Shown here in pieces: positions 45,313 to 56,434 of a stretch of 64,000 nt of DNA (position 1 is its first letter; each line of letters starts with the position of its first letter). A program made the translations under genes and the position numbers. Below the pieces are notes generated by a model. That model did no database searches. It was given only the letters and a program-made list of their open reading frames with translations, and was not told where the DNA came from. Where the stretch lies: assembly GCF_901875555.1 (NCBI RefSeq), contig NZ_CABFMD010000011.1, forward strand, positions 1-64,000. The letters are read 5' to 3'. The stretch comes from Streptococcus parasanguinis (lineage in GTDB: Bacteria > Bacillota > Bacilli > Lactobacillales > Streptococcaceae).

Positions 45313-46140
45313 ATGGCTCTTACTGCTTTAGAAATTAAAGATAAAACTTTTGGCGTTAAATTTAGAGGGTATGATGCGAACGAAGTAGAGGAATTTCTAG
45401 ATATCGTTGTTCGCGATTATGAAGATCTTGTTCGTTTAAATCATGATCAAGAAGCAAAAATTCAAGCTCTTGAAGAACGCTTAAACTATTTTGATGAAAT
45501 GAAAGATTCATTGAGTCAATCTGTTTTGATTGCACAAGATACTGCTGAACGTGTGAAACAAGCCGCTAACGAACGTTCTGAAAATATTGTTCGTCAAGCT
45601 GAACAAGATGCACAACATTTAGTAGATGAAGCAAAACAAAAAGCAAATGAAATCCTTCGTCATGCAACGGATAATGCCAAGAAGGTTGCTGTTGAAACAG
45701 AGGAGTTGAAGAACAAGACACGCGTCTTCCATCAACGTTTGAAATCAACAATCGAAAGCCAATTGAGCATTATCGATACGCCTGAATGGGATGAAATTCT
45801 TCGCCCAACAGCTATGTATATTCAAACCAGTGATGAAGCTTTCCGTGAAATTGTTGAGAAAGCTTTGGGGGAATCTGTTCACCATCATCAAGCAGAAGAT
45901 GATAACATTGACTTAACGCGTCAATTCTCTCCAGCTGAAATCGAAGAATTGCAAAAACGCATTGAAGCAGCTAACTTAGAATTGGGTGCGACACAAGCGT
46001 TTGAAGGTTTGAATGAAAAAGTTCAATCCGCTTTAGAAGAAGCAGAGCACGCTCGTCATGAAAATGAGGAAGTCGTTGAGGTTGAGGAAACTGTTCAACC
46101 TGAAGATGATGCAAATCGTGAATCTGTCAATATTTTATAA
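45313..46140 (+). CDS. divIVA: Cell division initiation protein DivIVA
   Basis: A 275-residue coiled-coil protein. The N-terminal lipid-binding domain MALTALEIKDKTFGVKFRGYDANEVEEFL is intact, followed by long coiled coil (about 35-150), a second helical region and an acidic tail. DivIVA marks curved membrane at poles and septa; in streptococci it coordinates septal and peripheral wall growth and is a StkP substrate. AGGAGG ribosome site. Confidence 0.96.
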   Translation: MALTALEIKDKTFGVKFRGYDANEVEEFLDIVVRDYEDLVRLNHDQEAKIQALEERLNYFDEMKDSLSQSVLIAQDTAERVKQAANERSENIVRQAEQDAQHLVDEAKQKANEILRHATDNAKKVAVETEELKNKTRVFHQRLKSTIESQLSIIDTPEWDEILRPTAMYIQTSDEAFREIVEKALGESVHHHQAEDDNIDLTRQFSPAEIEELQKRIEAANLELGATQAFEGLNEKVQSALEEAEHARHENEEVVEVEETVQPEDDANRESVNIL

Positions 46141-46149
46141 TTTTGTAAA

Positions 46150-46364
46150 AACAGGTCCATTAATGATAGGTCTAGCGAGCAGATGATGGTGGAAGATCTG
46201 CACTCCCTCTTAATGGATGATCCTTTTACAGTATTCGTTCTGAACTCTTAAGTAAGAACGGACGTTTCCCTCGTTACGGGATGAGAGGAGAAGATCGCAC
46301 GCGACTTCTCAAACAAAGGTGGTACCACGAGCAATCGTCCTTTTTTGGATGCTCGTGTTTTTTT
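46150..46364 (+). promoter_or_regulatory. T-box riboswitch (tRNA-Ile) controlling ileS
   Basis: T-box sequence AGGTGGTACCACG at 46317-46329 and terminator stem CACGAGC (46326-46332) with GCTCGTG (46351-46357) plus T7. Stem I carries a likely ATC isoleucine specifier at 46196-46198 after GGAAG. Uncharged tRNA-Ile would favour antitermination. The leader begins close to the divIVA stop; TATAAT at 46136-46141 could be its promoter -10. Confidence 0.88.
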
Positions 46365-46389
46365 ATTTTTAACGTAATAAGGAGAGAAA

Positions 46390-49182
46390 ATGAAACTCAA
46401 AGAAACATTGAATCTAGGAAAGACAGCCTTCCCAATGCGGGCTGGACTTCCAACCAAAGAGCCTGTTTGGCAAAAGGAATGGGAAGATGCAAAATTGTAT
46501 CAACGTCGTCAAGAATTAAATGAAGGAAAACCGCATTTTACACTTCATGATGGCCCTCCATACGCAAACGGAAATATCCACGTAGGACATGCTATGAACA
46601 AGATTTCAAAAGATATCATTGTTCGTTCTAAGTCTATGTCAGGCTTTTACGCTCCTTATATTCCAGGTTGGGATACCCATGGTTTGCCAATTGAGCAAGT
46701 CTTGGCGAAACAAGGCGTGAAACGCAAAGAAATTGAACGCTCTGAATACCTTAAAATGTGTCGGGAGTACGCTCTTTCTCAAGTCGATAAACAAAGGGAA
46801 GACTTTAAACGCTTGGGTGTTTCAGGGGATTGGGACCATCCATATGTCACCTTAACACCTGATTATGAAGCGGCTCAAATTCGTGTCTTTGGACAAATGG
46901 CCAACAAAGGCTATATTTACCGTGGTGCGAAACCTGTATACTGGTCTTGGTCTTCTGAATCCGCTCTTGCTGAAGCAGAAATTGAATACCACGATTTGGT
47001 TTCCACTTCTCTTTACTATGGGAATAAAGTTAAGGACGGGAGAGGTGTTCTAGATACAGATACTTACATCGTTGTCTGGACAACCACCCCATTTACCATC
47101 ACAGCTTCTCGTGGTTTGACAGTAGGTGCTGATTTTGACTATGTTGTCGTGAAACCTGCTGGTTCTGATCGTAAATACGTAGTGGCTTCTGAGTTATTGC
47201 CAAGCTTGTCTGAGAAATTTGGTTGGGAAGGTCCAGAAGTTCTTGCAACCTACCAAGGGAAAGAATTAAACCAGATCGTAACCGAACACCCATGGGATGC
47301 AGCAGTTGACGAATTGGTGATTCTTGGAGACCACGTTACCCTTGATTCAGGTACTGGTATTGTCCATACAGCTCCTGGTTTTGGTGAGGATGACTACAAT
47401 GTCGGTATCGCAAATGGTCTTGAAGTTGCTGTTACGGTCAATGAACGTGGGATCATGATGGAGAATGCTGGCCCTGACTTTGCTGGTCAGTTCTATGACA
47501 AAGTTGTTCCGACAGTTATTGAAAAACTTGGAGACCTCCTTCTTGCCAAAGAAGACATTTCTCACTCCTACCCATTTGACTGGCGAACTAAGAAGCCAAT
47601 TATCTGGCGTGCGGTTCCACAGTGGTTTGCCTCTGTATCGAAATTCCGTCAAGAAATTTTGGATGAAATTGAAAAAGTGAAATTCCATTCAGAATGGGGG
47701 AAAGTCCGTCTATACAACATGATTCGTGACCGTGGTGACTGGGTCATCTCTCGTCAACGTGCTTGGGGTGTTCCACTCCCAATCTTCTACGCAGAAGACG
47801 GGACACCGATCATGACAGCTGAAACCATCGAACATGTGGCTCAGCTCTTTGAAGAGTATGGATCGGTTATCTGGTGGGAACGGGATGCCAAGGATCTTCT
47901 TCCAGAAGGCTTCACTCATCCAGGTTCACCAAATGGAGAATTCACAAAAGAAACAGACATCATGGACGTCTGGTTTGACTCTGGTTCATCATGGAATGGA
48001 GTAGTGGTTAATCGTCCAGAACTTAAATACCCAGCAGATCTTTACCTTGAAGGTTCTGACCAATACCGTGGTTGGTTCAACTCATCTTTGATCACTTCTG
48101 TAGCCAACCATGGTGTAGCGCCTTACAAGCAAATCTTGTCTCAAGGTTTTGCCTTGGATGGGAAAGGTGAGAAGATGTCGAAATCTCTTGGAAATACGAT
48201 TGCTCCAAGTGATGTTGAAAAGCAATTTGGTGCTGAAATCTTGCGTCTCTGGGTTACTAGTGTTGATTCGACAAACGATGTTCGTATTTCCATGGATATC
48301 TTAAGCCAAGTGTCTGAAACTTACCGGAAGATTCGGAATACCCTTCGTTTCTTGATTGCCAACACTTCTGACTTTAATCCAGCTGAGGATACAGTCACTT
48401 ATGATGAGCTTCGTTCAGTGGATAAATACATGACGATTCGCTTCAATCAACTTGTGAAAACGATTCGTGATGCCTATGAAAACTTTGAGTTCTTGACCAT
48501 CTACAAGGCCCTTGTAAACTTTATCAATGTGGACTTGTCAGCCTTCTACCTTGATTTTGCCAAAGATGTGGTCTATATTGAGAGTGCGAAATCTCTAGAA
48601 CGCCGTCAAATGCAGACAGTCTTCTATGATATTTTGGTGAAAATCACCAAACTCTTGACACCAATTCTACCGCATACTGCTGAAGAAATCTGGTCTTATC
48701 TTGAGTTTGAAGCAGAAGACTATGTGCAATTGTCAGAATTACCAGAAGCAGAAACGTTTGCGAATCAAGAAGAAATCTTAGATACTTGGTCAGCCTTCAT
48801 GACCTTCCGTGGACAAGCTCAAAAAGCCTTGGAAGAAGCGCGTAATGAAAAAGTCATCGGTAAATCTCTTGAAGCTCACTTGACAGTTTATCCAAATGAA
48901 GTTGTGAAAACACTTCTAGGGGCTGTTGATAGCAATGTTGCTCAACTCTTGATTGTTTCTGAATTGACCATCGCAGAAGGACCAGCTCCAGAAGGTGCAG
49001 TGACCTTTGAAGATGTTGCCTTCACAGTCGAACGTGCAGCTGGTGAAGTGTGTGACCGTTGCCGTCGCATCGATCCAACTACAGCAGAACGTCACTACCA
49101 CGCAACAATCTGCGACCACTGTGCAAGCATCGTCGAAGAGAACTTTGCGGACGCAGTCGCAGAAGGATTTGAAGCGAAATAA
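46390..49182 (+). CDS. ileS: Isoleucine--tRNA ligase
   Basis: A 930-residue class I synthetase. HIGH-type motif [20 protein letters not shown] motif [12 protein letters not shown], editing domain with WTTTPFTI, and a C-terminal zinc site CDRCRR...CDHC. Type 1 (bacterial) IleRS by its motifs and length. Controlled by the T-box leader. Confidence 0.97.
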   Translation: MKLKETLNLGKTAFPMRAGLPTKEPVWQKEWEDAKLYQRRQELNEGKPHFTLHDGPPYANGNIHVGHAMNKISKDIIVRSKSMSGFYAPYIPGWDTHGLPIEQVLAKQGVKRKEIERSEYLKMCREYALSQVDKQREDFKRLGVSGDWDHPYVTLTPDYEAAQIRVFGQMANKGYIYRGAKPVYWSWSSESALAEAEIEYHDLVSTSLYYGNKVKDGRGVLDTDTYIVVWTTTPFTITASRGLTVGADFDYVVVKPAGSDRKYVVASELLPSLSEKFGWEGPEVLATYQGKELNQIVTEHPWDAAVDELVILGDHVTLDSGTGIVHTAPGFGEDDYNVGIANGLEVAVTVNERGIMMENAGPDFAGQFYDKVVPTVIEKLGDLLLAKEDISHSYPFDWRTKKPIIWRAVPQWFASVSKFRQEILDEIEKVKFHSEWGKVRLYNMIRDRGDWVISRQRAWGVPLPIFYAEDGTPIMTAETIEHVAQLFEEYGSVIWWERDAKDLLPEGFTHPGSPNGEFTKETDIMDVWFDSGSSWNGVVVNRPELKYPADLYLEGSDQYRGWFNSSLITSVANHGVAPYKQILSQGFALDGKGEKMSKSLGNTIAPSDVEKQFGAEILRLWVTSVDSTNDVRISMDILSQVSETYRKIRNTLRFLIANTSDFNPAEDTVTYDELRSVDKYMTIRFNQLVKTIRDAYENFEFLTIYKALVNFINVDLSAFYLDFAKDVVYIESAKSLERRQMQTVFYDILVKITKLLTPILPHTAEEIWSYLEFEAEDYVQLSELPEAETFANQEEILDTWSAFMTFRGQAQKALEEARNEKVIGKSLEAHLTVYPNEVVKTLLGAVDSNVAQLLIVSELTIAEGPAPEGAVTFEDVAFTVERAAGEVCDRCRRIDPTTAERHYHATICDHCASIVEENFADAVAEGFEAK

Positions 49183-49198
49183 TAAGAAGTGAAAAATC

Positions 49199-49350
49199 GA
49201 GAGTGGGACAGAAATCGGTAATTCATTAGAATTCGATTTCGTCGTCCCACCTCCGCACAGTTGAGTAGGGCTCTAAAAGCTGATGAAATCAGCGTAGTAG
49301 AGCCCACTCAACCACTGCGTCTTACTCGACAATCCAAAGACAATTGAGAG
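49199..49350 (+). repeat. Dispersed intergenic repeat, copy B (long form)
   Basis: Shares nearly the whole length with copy C at 50791 and, apart from the central block, with copy A at 33272. It begins with a nested hairpin (GTGGGAC...GTCCCAC, GAAATCG...CGATTTC), then a middle hairpin (AGGGCTCTAAAAGC region with 49284-49304), then the ACTCAACCACTGCGTCTT block. The final GGCTGGGAC hairpin is missing here, so it is 3'-truncated. Confidence 0.85.
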
Positions 49351-49382
49351 TCTCCTTGCGACTTTTCAATAAAGAGGAAGTT

Positions 49383-49817
49383 ATGTGGTACCAGAAAGAA
49401 TTTAAGGAACTAGAACTGAAAGAGTTTTACGAGATCGTTCAGCTGCGATTAGAGACCTTTGTCGTGGAACAAACTAGGATCTACAATGATCTCGATGATG
49501 TTGATTATCGATCTATCCATCTTTTTCATCAAGATGAGGAAGGACGCGTAGATGCCTATGCACGTATCTTTGAGACAGGGGCTACGATTCATTTTGGTCG
49601 AGTGGCTGTAGCCAAAGACAGTCGTGGCCAAGGACTGGGAAAAGACATGGTAGAGCAGATTTTGGACCTGTGTGAACAGAGATTTCCTGGACGGTCCATT
49701 GAAATTGAGGCTCAAGAACAGGTGGTTGGCTTGTACGAAAAATTAGGTTTTCAAACGGTGAGCGAGCCCTTTATCTTGGCTTCTACCCCTCACGTAAAAA
49801 TGATCTTTCAGAAATAA
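49383..49817 (+). CDS. GNAT family N-acetyltransferase (ElaA-like)
   Basis: A 144-residue acetyltransferase from the ATG at 49383 (AGAGGAAG site; longer start at 49344 lies in the repeat). VYARIF-type strand, acetyl-CoA loop RVAVAKDSRGQGLGKDMV and EIEAQEQVVGLYEKLGF match ElaA proteins. The substrate is unknown. Own terminator follows. Confidence 0.85.
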   Translation: MWYQKEFKELELKEFYEIVQLRLETFVVEQTRIYNDLDDVDYRSIHLFHQDEEGRVDAYARIFETGATIHFGRVAVAKDSRGQGLGKDMVEQILDLCEQRFPGRSIEIEAQEQVVGLYEKLGFQTVSEPFILASTPHVKMIFQK

Positions 49818-49819
49818 AG

Positions 49820-49860
49820 AATCCTTTCATCTCATAATCGAGGTGAAAGGATTTTTTTTG
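49820..49860. terminator. Terminator after the GNAT gene
   Basis: 14-base arms 49820-49833 with 49840-49853 (one T-G pair), then TTTTTTTT. The opposing minus gene ends just after it. Confidence 0.85.
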
Positions 49861-49898
49861 GAAAAAGATACTAAAGAAAAAAGTAAGGCAAATTGGCC

Positions 49899-50201
49899 TT
49901 ACTTAGTAATTGGAAAGGAAATTTCAATGAGTTTATCGGTGTAGAGGGTCTTGATAGCGGATTGATCAATGACTTTGAGATCAATTTTGCGTTTTAAAAA
50001 GAACTCACGAATTTTTTCAACTTCTGTTTCACGGATAGCACGGTGTTTGTTGCTGATCAACAATTCATAATGGGTTGGGGCCTGAGTAAACACAACATCG
50101 GTATTGCCCGCGGAATAAACCTCAACGAGCAAGGCATCCGTGCTGGCAAGTTGGCTTTTCACCAATGCAGCATGACTATTTGTGGTATTAATGAGCTTCA
50201 T
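49899..50201 (-). CDS. DUF1827 family protein
   Basis: A 100-residue protein (MKLINTTNSHAALVKSQLASTDA...TEVEKIREFFLKRK...TLYTDKLIEISFPITK) matching DUF1827, which is found in streptococci near clpE. Function unknown. AGGAGG ribosome site. Confidence 0.8.
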   Translation of the reverse strand: MKLINTTNSHAALVKSQLASTDALLVEVYSAGNTDVVFTQAPTHYELLISNKHRAIRETEVEKIREFFLKRKIDLKVIDQSAIKTLYTDKLIEISFPITK

Positions 50202-50271
50202 ATGAGTTCCTCCTAACCTCTATCTTCATTTATTATAGCACTTTTTTATGGTTTACGAAAGAAGAAGTTTC

Positions 50272-50721
50272 TTAGTTTTTGTGGGAAATTTTCCATTGCT
50301 TGATGCCCCATTTATGACTGCCACGTTTGAGTTTTTCCATCGCTTCATCAATTGGAAACCAAGAGAGATTGTTAAAATCTTCCAGGGGTTTTTGAGCTTC
50401 TGTATAATCTACCACTTCATAAATATAGGCTGGATTGTAGTAGTAGGTATCTCGGTGACTTGAATAGAAATACTCGTCCGCTTGGCCATAATACTTCCCT
50501 AAAACAGCAGTAAAACCTAGCTCTTCGATCAGTTCTCGCTTCAGAGCCTCTAGGTGGTTTTCGCCGGCTTCAATCTCTCCACCTGGTAAGAACCAAGCAC
50601 CATTTGGGGCTTGAACGAGGATGATCTGATCCTTGTTCTTATTGGGGATAACAGCGTAGACACCGTAACGATTGACGTAGGTTACATCTTCTTTTTTTTC
50701 ACCAAAACTTGGTATGGTCAT
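50272..50721 (-). CDS. NUDIX hydrolase
   Basis: A 149-residue NUDIX protein with the Nudix box GGEIEAGENHLEALKRELIEELGF (Gly, Glu and REx2EE residues intact). It hydrolyses a nucleoside diphosphate linked to another group; substrate not known. It is separated from clpE by the repeat copy C and probably has its own promoter in or near it. Confidence 0.9.
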   Translation of the reverse strand: MTIPSFGEKKEDVTYVNRYGVYAVIPNKNKDQIILVQAPNGAWFLPGGEIEAGENHLEALKRELIEELGFTAVLGKYYGQADEYFYSSHRDTYYYNPAYIYEVVDYTEAQKPLEDFNNLSWFPIDEAMEKLKRGSHKWGIKQWKISHKN

Positions 50722-50790
50722 GGTTTTCTCTTTTCTTCATTTTTTATCATTATAACATATTTTTAAGCAAAAATCTGGAGGAAGGAAAAA

Positions 50791-50970
50791 AAGAGAGTGG
50801 GACAGAAATCGGTCATTCGTTAGAATTCGATTTCGTCGTCCCACCTCCTCACAGTTGAGTAGGGCTGTAAAAGCTGATGAAATCAGCCTATTAGAAGCCA
50901 CTCAACCACTGCGTCTTGCTCGACAATCCAAAGACGATTGAGAGGCTAGGACTTTTGTCCCAGCCTCCTT
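50791..50970 (+). repeat. Dispersed intergenic repeat, copy C (complete long form)
   Basis: The most complete copy: nested 5' hairpin (GTGGGAC with GTCCCAC), central AGTTGAGTAGGGCT...ATGAAATCAGC block, ACTCAACCACTGCGTCTTGCTCGAC block and the terminal AGGCTAGGAC-TTTT-GTCCCAGCCT hairpin that can end clpE transcription (one mismatch). Confidence 0.85.
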
Positions 50971-50977
50971 TTCCTGA

Positions 50978-53236
50978 TTAGGATTCTGATGCTTTTTCGG
51001 TCGTTTTATGAACGGCTTTGATACTGATATGCCCATTGCTGGTCATAACGGCCTTTAGTTGTTTTTCATTTGGATTTTCAAGGTAGTAGTCGGTAATCGC
51101 ATCTTCGATATAGTCTTGAATGGTACGACGGAGTGGGCGTGCACCCATTTTTGGATCGTATCCAAGGTCAACCAGTTTTTCCTTGACCTTTTCTGTGACA
51201 TCCAGATGAATCTCGTTTTGCGCGAGACGATGATTGACTTCGTCTAGCATAAGGGTAACAATTTGAAGAAGGTTTTCTTTTGATAGAGCTTGGAATTCAA
51301 TGATGCCATCAAAACGGTTCATAAATTCAGGGCTAAAGAAGTTACCGAGTTCTCCAAGCACAGAGTTGGTGCGCCCTTCGCGAGCAGCACCGAAGCCGAC
51401 ATTTGCCTCTACCTTTCCTGTACCAGCATTTGAGGTCATAATGATAATGGTATCTTTAAAGCTGACAGTGCGACCTTGACCATCTGTCAAACGGCCGTCA
51501 TCCAGAACTTGGAGGAACATATGCATGACATCTGGATGGGCTTTTTCGATTTCATCTAACAAGACGAGCGAGTAGGGGTTTCGCCGCACTTTCTCAGTCA
51601 ATTGTCCAGCTTCATCATAGCCAACGTATCCTGGAGGGGCTCCGACGAGTTTGGCAACGCTGTGTTTTTCCATGTATTCACTCATATCAAAACGAATCAT
51701 GCTGTCAGCAGAACCAAAGAGTTCAATAGCTAGTTGCTTCGAAAGTTCGGTCTTCCCGACACCTGTCGGACCAACAAAGAGGAAACTACCAATTGGACGG
51801 TTAGGAGATCCGAGACCGACACGGTTCCGACGGATCGCCTTGGCAATCTTATCCACTGCATCATCTTGTCCAATAACATGAGACTTGAGATCTTCTGCTA
51901 GGTGGATGAGTTGGGATTGTTCCTTTTCTTTCAAATCACCAACGGGTATATTGGTTTTTTGCTCAATGATATGCTCAATGGTTTTTTCACTGATAATAGG
52001 AGTATCTTGATCCGTTACCTTGGTCTTTTGCATTTCCTTGTACTTAGCAATCTGGTCACGGAAGTAGGCTGCTTTTTCAAAATCTTCGTCGCGAGTTGCT
52101 TGCGCTTTGAGATTTTCAGCCTCAATCAAGCGTTGATCAATGACCTTAGGATCTACAAAGGTCAAGGTTAAGTTCATCTTAGAGCCAGCTTCATCTAGCA
52201 AGTCAATAGCCTTGTCTGGTAGGAAGCGGTCTTGGATATAACGGTTGGAAAGAGTAGCCGCAGCTTCGATGGCTCCGTCAGTATAGTGAACGTGGTGATA
52301 ATCTTCATATCTTTTTTGGATCCCTTTAAGAATGGTAATGGTTTCCTCTACCGTTGGCTCATCGACCTTAACAGGCTGCATCCGACGTTCCAGGGCAGCA
52401 TCCTTTTCAATGATCCGATACTCATTAAGAGTAGTAGCACCGACCAGTTGCAATTCACCACGAGCGAGGGCAGGTTTGAGGATATTTCCGGCATCCATAT
52501 TGCCATCACCGGCAGAACCAGCTCCGACAATCTCATGGATTTCATCAATGAAGAGAATGACATCCTGACGTTGACGAATTTCTTCCATCAATTTTTGCAT
52601 GCGTTCTTCAAACTGGCCTCGGATCCCTGTACCTTGGACAAGGCTGACAACATCTAATCGAATGACTTCTTTTCCTTGCAGTTTATCAGGGACGTCTCCA
52701 TCCACAATTTTTTGAGCCAATCCTTCAACAACGGCTGTTTTACCAACACCTGGTTCCCCAATGAGGACAGGGTTGTTCTTGGTTCGACGGTTGAGGATTT
52801 CAATGACACGGATGATTTCTTCGTCGCGCCCAATGACTGGGTCAACATTGCCGTTACGTGCAATCTCTGTGACATTGATGCCGAATTCCTCTAAAAGACC
52901 TTTTGGTTTTTGAGGGCGTACTTGTCGTGGATCTGGAGCACTTTCACGATGGTTGTTTTGACCGTAGCCACCATTTCCATAGCCTCCTCCAGATTGGGTT
53001 GGAGGTGTAGGTGGTTCTTGAGGGCCCTGGAAGTTTCCAAGGTTATTGAAAAAATCTTCGAAGGGATCTCCAGTGAGTTGGCTCCGTTGGGTCATTCCTT
53101 TCAAGAAGCTGTTATTAGGGTCTGTTTTCATAATTTTATAGCAATTTTGACAGAGGTCCACTTGCTGCTGGCGACCATTTACATTGGTGTATAAATGGAT
53201 AGTGGATTCATTTATTTTACAATTTTGACAAAGCAT
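50978..53236 (-). CDS. clpE: ATP-dependent Clp protease ATPase ClpE
   Basis: A 752-residue AAA+ unfoldase from the ATG at 53236 (GAGG correctly spaced; the ATG at 53242 is too close). N-terminal zinc finger CQNC...CQNC, then a flexible Gly/Asn/Gln/Pro linker, AAA domain 1 ([15 protein letters not shown]), a UVR coiled-coil ([29 protein letters not shown]), and AAA domain 2 ([14 protein letters not shown]). Works with ClpP in heat and protein stress. Controlled by CtsR. Confidence 0.96.
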   Translation of the reverse strand: MLCQNCKINESTIHLYTNVNGRQQQVDLCQNCYKIMKTDPNNSFLKGMTQRSQLTGDPFEDFFNNLGNFQGPQEPPTPPTQSGGGYGNGGYGQNNHRESAPDPRQVRPQKPKGLLEEFGINVTEIARNGNVDPVIGRDEEIIRVIEILNRRTKNNPVLIGEPGVGKTAVVEGLAQKIVDGDVPDKLQGKEVIRLDVVSLVQGTGIRGQFEERMQKLMEEIRQRQDVILFIDEIHEIVGAGSAGDGNMDAGNILKPALARGELQLVGATTLNEYRIIEKDAALERRMQPVKVDEPTVEETITILKGIQKRYEDYHHVHYTDGAIEAAATLSNRYIQDRFLPDKAIDLLDEAGSKMNLTLTFVDPKVIDQRLIEAENLKAQATRDEDFEKAAYFRDQIAKYKEMQKTKVTDQDTPIISEKTIEHIIEQKTNIPVGDLKEKEQSQLIHLAEDLKSHVIGQDDAVDKIAKAIRRNRVGLGSPNRPIGSFLFVGPTGVGKTELSKQLAIELFGSADSMIRFDMSEYMEKHSVAKLVGAPPGYVGYDEAGQLTEKVRRNPYSLVLLDEIEKAHPDVMHMFLQVLDDGRLTDGQGRTVSFKDTIIIMTSNAGTGKVEANVGFGAAREGRTNSVLGELGNFFSPEFMNRFDGIIEFQALSKENLLQIVTLMLDEVNHRLAQNEIHLDVTEKVKEKLVDLGYDPKMGARPLRRTIQDYIEDAITDYYLENPNEKQLKAVMTSNGHISIKAVHKTTEKASES

Positions 53237-53299
53237 AAACATACCTCACAATAGGTTTTCGATGGCTTTGAGCCAAGATAATCGCACTATTTTGATAAT

Positions 53300-53358
53300 G
53301 GTCAAAAATAGTCAAAGTTTTTCTAGTTTTATTATATCAGTATTCTAAAAGTTTGCAA
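53300..53358 (-). promoter_or_regulatory. clpE promoter with CtsR operator
   Basis: On the minus strand: -35 TTGCAA (53353-53358), 16-base spacer, -10 TATAAT (53331-53336). Just downstream lies the CtsR heptad direct repeat GGTCAAAnATAGTCAAA (plus-strand reading, 53300-53317), an exact fit to the CtsR consensus. Repression is relieved by heat shock. Confidence 0.9.
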
Positions 53359-53487
53359 GAATTTGCTACGGAATGTCAAGGATTGGGGGTGGAGACCGTA
53401 AATCAAGGGAAAAATGTGAATTTTTATTGGAAGAGCTTTCTCTTTTATGATAAAATAGGAGAGTAGAAAGTAAAGAGGAGAAATAAA

Positions 53488-53718
53488 ATGGAATCACATT
53501 TAGTACGGATTATCAACCGTTTGGAAACAATGACCAAAGATGGTGGAAACTTAAAACGTAATTTTGAACGTGATGGTGTTGTTGTTGCTGAAGTAGCCTA
53601 CAACCACAACGAGGAAGAAGGTTCAACCTTTACTCTTCGCGATGTAGAAGCACGTGAAACCTATACATTTGATAGCATTGATTTGATTGCAATCGAAATT
53701 TACGAATTGCTTTATTAA
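53488..53718 (+). CDS. ykuJ: YkuJ family protein (DUF1797)
   Basis: A 76-residue protein (RIINRLETMTKDGGNLKRNFERDG...FTLRDVEARETYTFDSIDLIAIEIYELL) matching YkuJ, a small ferredoxin-like fold protein of unknown function. Diverges from clpE. GAGGAG ribosome site. Confidence 0.9.
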   Translation: MESHLVRIINRLETMTKDGGNLKRNFERDGVVVAEVAYNHNEEEGSTFTLRDVEARETYTFDSIDLIAIEIYELLY

Positions 53719-53885
53719 TACAGCACAGTGGATGAGTTTGGGGTGGTCTCAAGCTCGTTTTTTGTCCATCTAGCTATAGTTTTCGTCTATAGGAAATTCT
53801 AAGAAGGAACAGTTAGGTTTGAGAGCAGAAATCTGCTATAATGGGAAAGAATTATTTTCATTAAATAACTAGAAAGAGAATGGAT

Positions 53886-54737
53886 ATGGCGATACTGATT
53901 GATGGAAAGGCATTGGCTGCAAAATTACAGGGAAAATTGGCTGAAAAAACAGCACGACTAAAAGAAGAGACCGGAGTTGTTCCGGGACTCGTTGTGATCG
54001 TGGTGGGAGACAATCCAGCTAGTCAGGTTTATGTCCGTAATAAAGAACGTTCTGCAATCGCTGCAGGATTTCACAGTAAAGTCGTGCGACTCCCTGAGAC
54101 GATTCAAGAAAATGAGTTATTAGAGTTGATCGAACAATACAATCAAGACCCTCTGTGGCATGGGATTTTGGTGCAATTGCCCCTTCCCAAGCATATCGAT
54201 GATGAGGCAGTCCTATTAGCGATTGATCCTGCTAAAGACGTGGATGGCTTTCATCCCTTAAATATGGGACGCTTATGGGCTGGAAATCCCATCATGGTCC
54301 CTTCGACTCCGGCTGGGATCATGGAGATGTTCAAAGAGTATAGGATTGATATAGAAGGGAAGCGTGCAGTCGTGATTGGTCGTTCCAATATCGTAGGAAA
54401 ACCTATGGCGCAGTTGCTCCTCGCCAAAAATGCCACGGTAACCTTGACACATTCCCGAACCCATCATCTGCCTAAAATCGCTAAAAGAGCGGATATCCTG
54501 GTTGTGGCGATCGGTCGTGCAAAATTTGTAACAGCAGACTTCGTGAAAGAAGGCGCCGTCGTCATTGACGTCGGGATGAATCGCGATGAGAATGGCAAAT
54601 TGTGTGGGGATGTCGATTTTGACTCCGTTGCCCCTTTGGCCAGTCATATTACTCCGGTACCAGGAGGGGTTGGTCCTATGACCGTTACCATGCTGATGGA
54701 GCAGACCTACGAAGCAGCTGTTCGTAGCGTAAAATAA
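53886..54737 (+). CDS. folD: Methylenetetrahydrofolate dehydrogenase/cyclohydrolase FolD
   Basis: A 283-residue bifunctional folate enzyme. Catalytic YVRNKERS (Lys), [11 protein letters not shown], the NADP loop [17 protein letters not shown] and C-terminal [16 protein letters not shown] are all present. The ATG at 53886 is better spaced from AGAAAGAG; 53880 is also in frame. It interconverts one-carbon tetrahydrofolates. Confidence 0.95.
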   Translation: MAILIDGKALAAKLQGKLAEKTARLKEETGVVPGLVVIVVGDNPASQVYVRNKERSAIAAGFHSKVVRLPETIQENELLELIEQYNQDPLWHGILVQLPLPKHIDDEAVLLAIDPAKDVDGFHPLNMGRLWAGNPIMVPSTPAGIMEMFKEYRIDIEGKRAVVIGRSNIVGKPMAQLLLAKNATVTLTHSRTHHLPKIAKRADILVVAIGRAKFVTADFVKEGAVVIDVGMNRDENGKLCGDVDFDSVAPLASHITPVPGGVGPMTVTMLMEQTYEAAVRSVK

Positions 54738-54753
54738 TGAAAGTGTGAGCAAG

Positions 54754-55527
54754 ATGAAGTTTGTTTTTGATTTAGATGGAACCCTGTCGTTCGATGGTGT
54801 CACAATCGATGATGAAATCAAACAGGTCTTAGTAAGAGCAGAAGAATTTGGCCATGAAGTTGCCTTTGCTTCTGCGCGTTCCTATCGGGATTGCTTGGGG
54901 CTTTTAGGTGATGAGTTGTGCCAAAAGCTTGTGATTGGCTTAAATGGCGGTGTGGCCTATCATCAAGGCCAATTGGTTCATGCGGACTACTTGGACCCGG
55001 ATGTGTACCGGCAAGTCCTTGGTTTTTGTCGCCATTACAATCTGCCGTTTTTTGTGGATGATACATTTGATTATAGTGGACAGATTTTAGAAAAAATTCC
55101 CTTCTATACGGGTGTCGATCCTCTCAATAAAGCTCAGTATCGTTCTTTAGAAGAGCTGACAGATCCGATCAAAGTCGTGATCTATATGGGGGGCCATGAG
55201 GAATTGGTTGATGAGATTGTTGAGCGAATCGAAAAGACAAACAAGGCCCACATTCGCTATCACGCGCATGAAAAATGCATCTACCTCAACCCGGCAGATA
55301 CCCATAAAGCTTCAACGGTAGAAGAGTTATGCGGTGAGAACTTTGTAGCTTTTGGTAATGATCAAAACGATATTGAATTCTTTGAAAAAGCTCTTTATGC
55401 GGTTCAAATTGGTGATTTTCCGGCTCTTTCTCCCTATGCAGATGATCAATTAATAGCCAAACAAAATCAACCACAAGCTGTGGCTGCTAAGATCTTGCAA
55501 GTCTTCGCAGAATTTAGAGGAAAATAA
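54754..55527 (+). CDS. Cof-type HAD-superfamily hydrolase
   Basis: A 257-residue phosphatase from the ATG at 54754. Motif I FVFDLDGTLSFDG, motif II FASARSYRD, a C2 cap, motif III Lys in HKASTVEEL and motif IV FGNDQNDIEF. Substrate is likely a sugar phosphate or flavin/pyridoxal phosphate; not resolved. 16 bases after folD. Confidence 0.88.
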   Translation: MKFVFDLDGTLSFDGVTIDDEIKQVLVRAEEFGHEVAFASARSYRDCLGLLGDELCQKLVIGLNGGVAYHQGQLVHADYLDPDVYRQVLGFCRHYNLPFFVDDTFDYSGQILEKIPFYTGVDPLNKAQYRSLEELTDPIKVVIYMGGHEELVDEIVERIEKTNKAHIRYHAHEKCIYLNPADTHKASTVEELCGENFVAFGNDQNDIEFFEKALYAVQIGDFPALSPYADDQLIAKQNQPQAVAAKILQVFAEFRGK

Positions 55528-55579
55528 AAGAAGGAGGGGGAGTCGTGGCTTCTCCTTTTTCGCTAGAAATGAGGAAGGT

Positions 55580-56425
55580 ATGAGAACAGTTCAGAAAGAC
55601 GAGATTCAGCGGGTTATTATCAAGCGAGAGGCCAAGTCATATAAGGGCGATTTTGGTCGCCTGCTCCTGATCGGAGGAACCTATCCCTATGGGGGAGCCA
55701 TCATTATGGCGGCACTCGCTGCGGTTCATAGTGGTGCAGGTCTGGTCACTGTCGCAACAGATCCTGACAATCTGACGGCTCTTCATAGCCATCTTCCTGA
55801 AGCCATGGGCTTTGATCTGGCAGATCAGTATCTTCTTCGAGAGCAGATTCAAAAAGCCAGTGTCATTCTTGTCGGTCCGGGATTAAAAGAATCGCATGAA
55901 AACCTAGCAGTCTTGCAAATGATTTTTGAGCAAGTCTCTAGCCAGCAAGTCCTGATCTTAGATGGGGGGGCTATTAGTCTTTTCTCAAGCTCTCAGTTTG
56001 ACTTGCCAGAAGCTCAGTTGGTCTTTACCCCTCATCAAAAAGAGTGGGAAAAACTGTCAGGGCTTGATCTCACAAGTCAGACAGAAGAGAGAAGCCAAAG
56101 AGCAGTACAGCACTTTCCTAAAGGAACAGTCGTTGTAGAAAAAGGGCCCCACACACGCATTTGGACAAGTGGGCAAGATGTGGGCTATCAGCTAGATGTT
56201 GGTGGTCCCTACCAAGCAACAGGTGGCATGGGGGATACCTTGGCAGGAATGATCGCGGGGTTTGCAGGTCAATTTCCACAGGTTGGACTCTATGAGCGCG
56301 TGGTGGTCGCAACCTACCTTCATTCAGCCATTGCTGAAGACTTGAGCAAGGAGGCTTATGTGGTTTTACCGACAAGCATCAGCAAAGAAATTCCCAAATG
56401 GATGAAGAAGTGGAGTGACATTTAA
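55580..56425 (+). CDS. nnrD: ADP-dependent NAD(P)H-hydrate dehydratase
   Basis: A 281-residue ribokinase-like YjeF C-terminal domain protein. KGDFGRLLLIGGTYPYGGAIIMAA, VGPGLKES, TPHQKEW and GGMGDTLAGMIAGF (ADP and catalytic Asp) are family motifs. It repairs hydrated NAD(P)H. The usual epimerase half (NnrE) is absent from this protein. GAGGAAGG ribosome site. Confidence 0.92.
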   Translation: MRTVQKDEIQRVIIKREAKSYKGDFGRLLLIGGTYPYGGAIIMAALAAVHSGAGLVTVATDPDNLTALHSHLPEAMGFDLADQYLLREQIQKASVILVGPGLKESHENLAVLQMIFEQVSSQQVLILDGGAISLFSSSQFDLPEAQLVFTPHQKEWEKLSGLDLTSQTEERSQRAVQHFPKGTVVVEKGPHTRIWTSGQDVGYQLDVGGPYQATGGMGDTLAGMIAGFAGQFPQVGLYERVVVATYLHSAIAEDLSKEAYVVLPTSISKEIPKWMKKWSDI

Positions 56426-56434
56426 ACGAAAATG

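Noticed and set aside
46250..46275. GGACG motif as another structured-element copy
   Set aside because: It is part of the ileS T-box leader and lacks the flanking stem arrangement.
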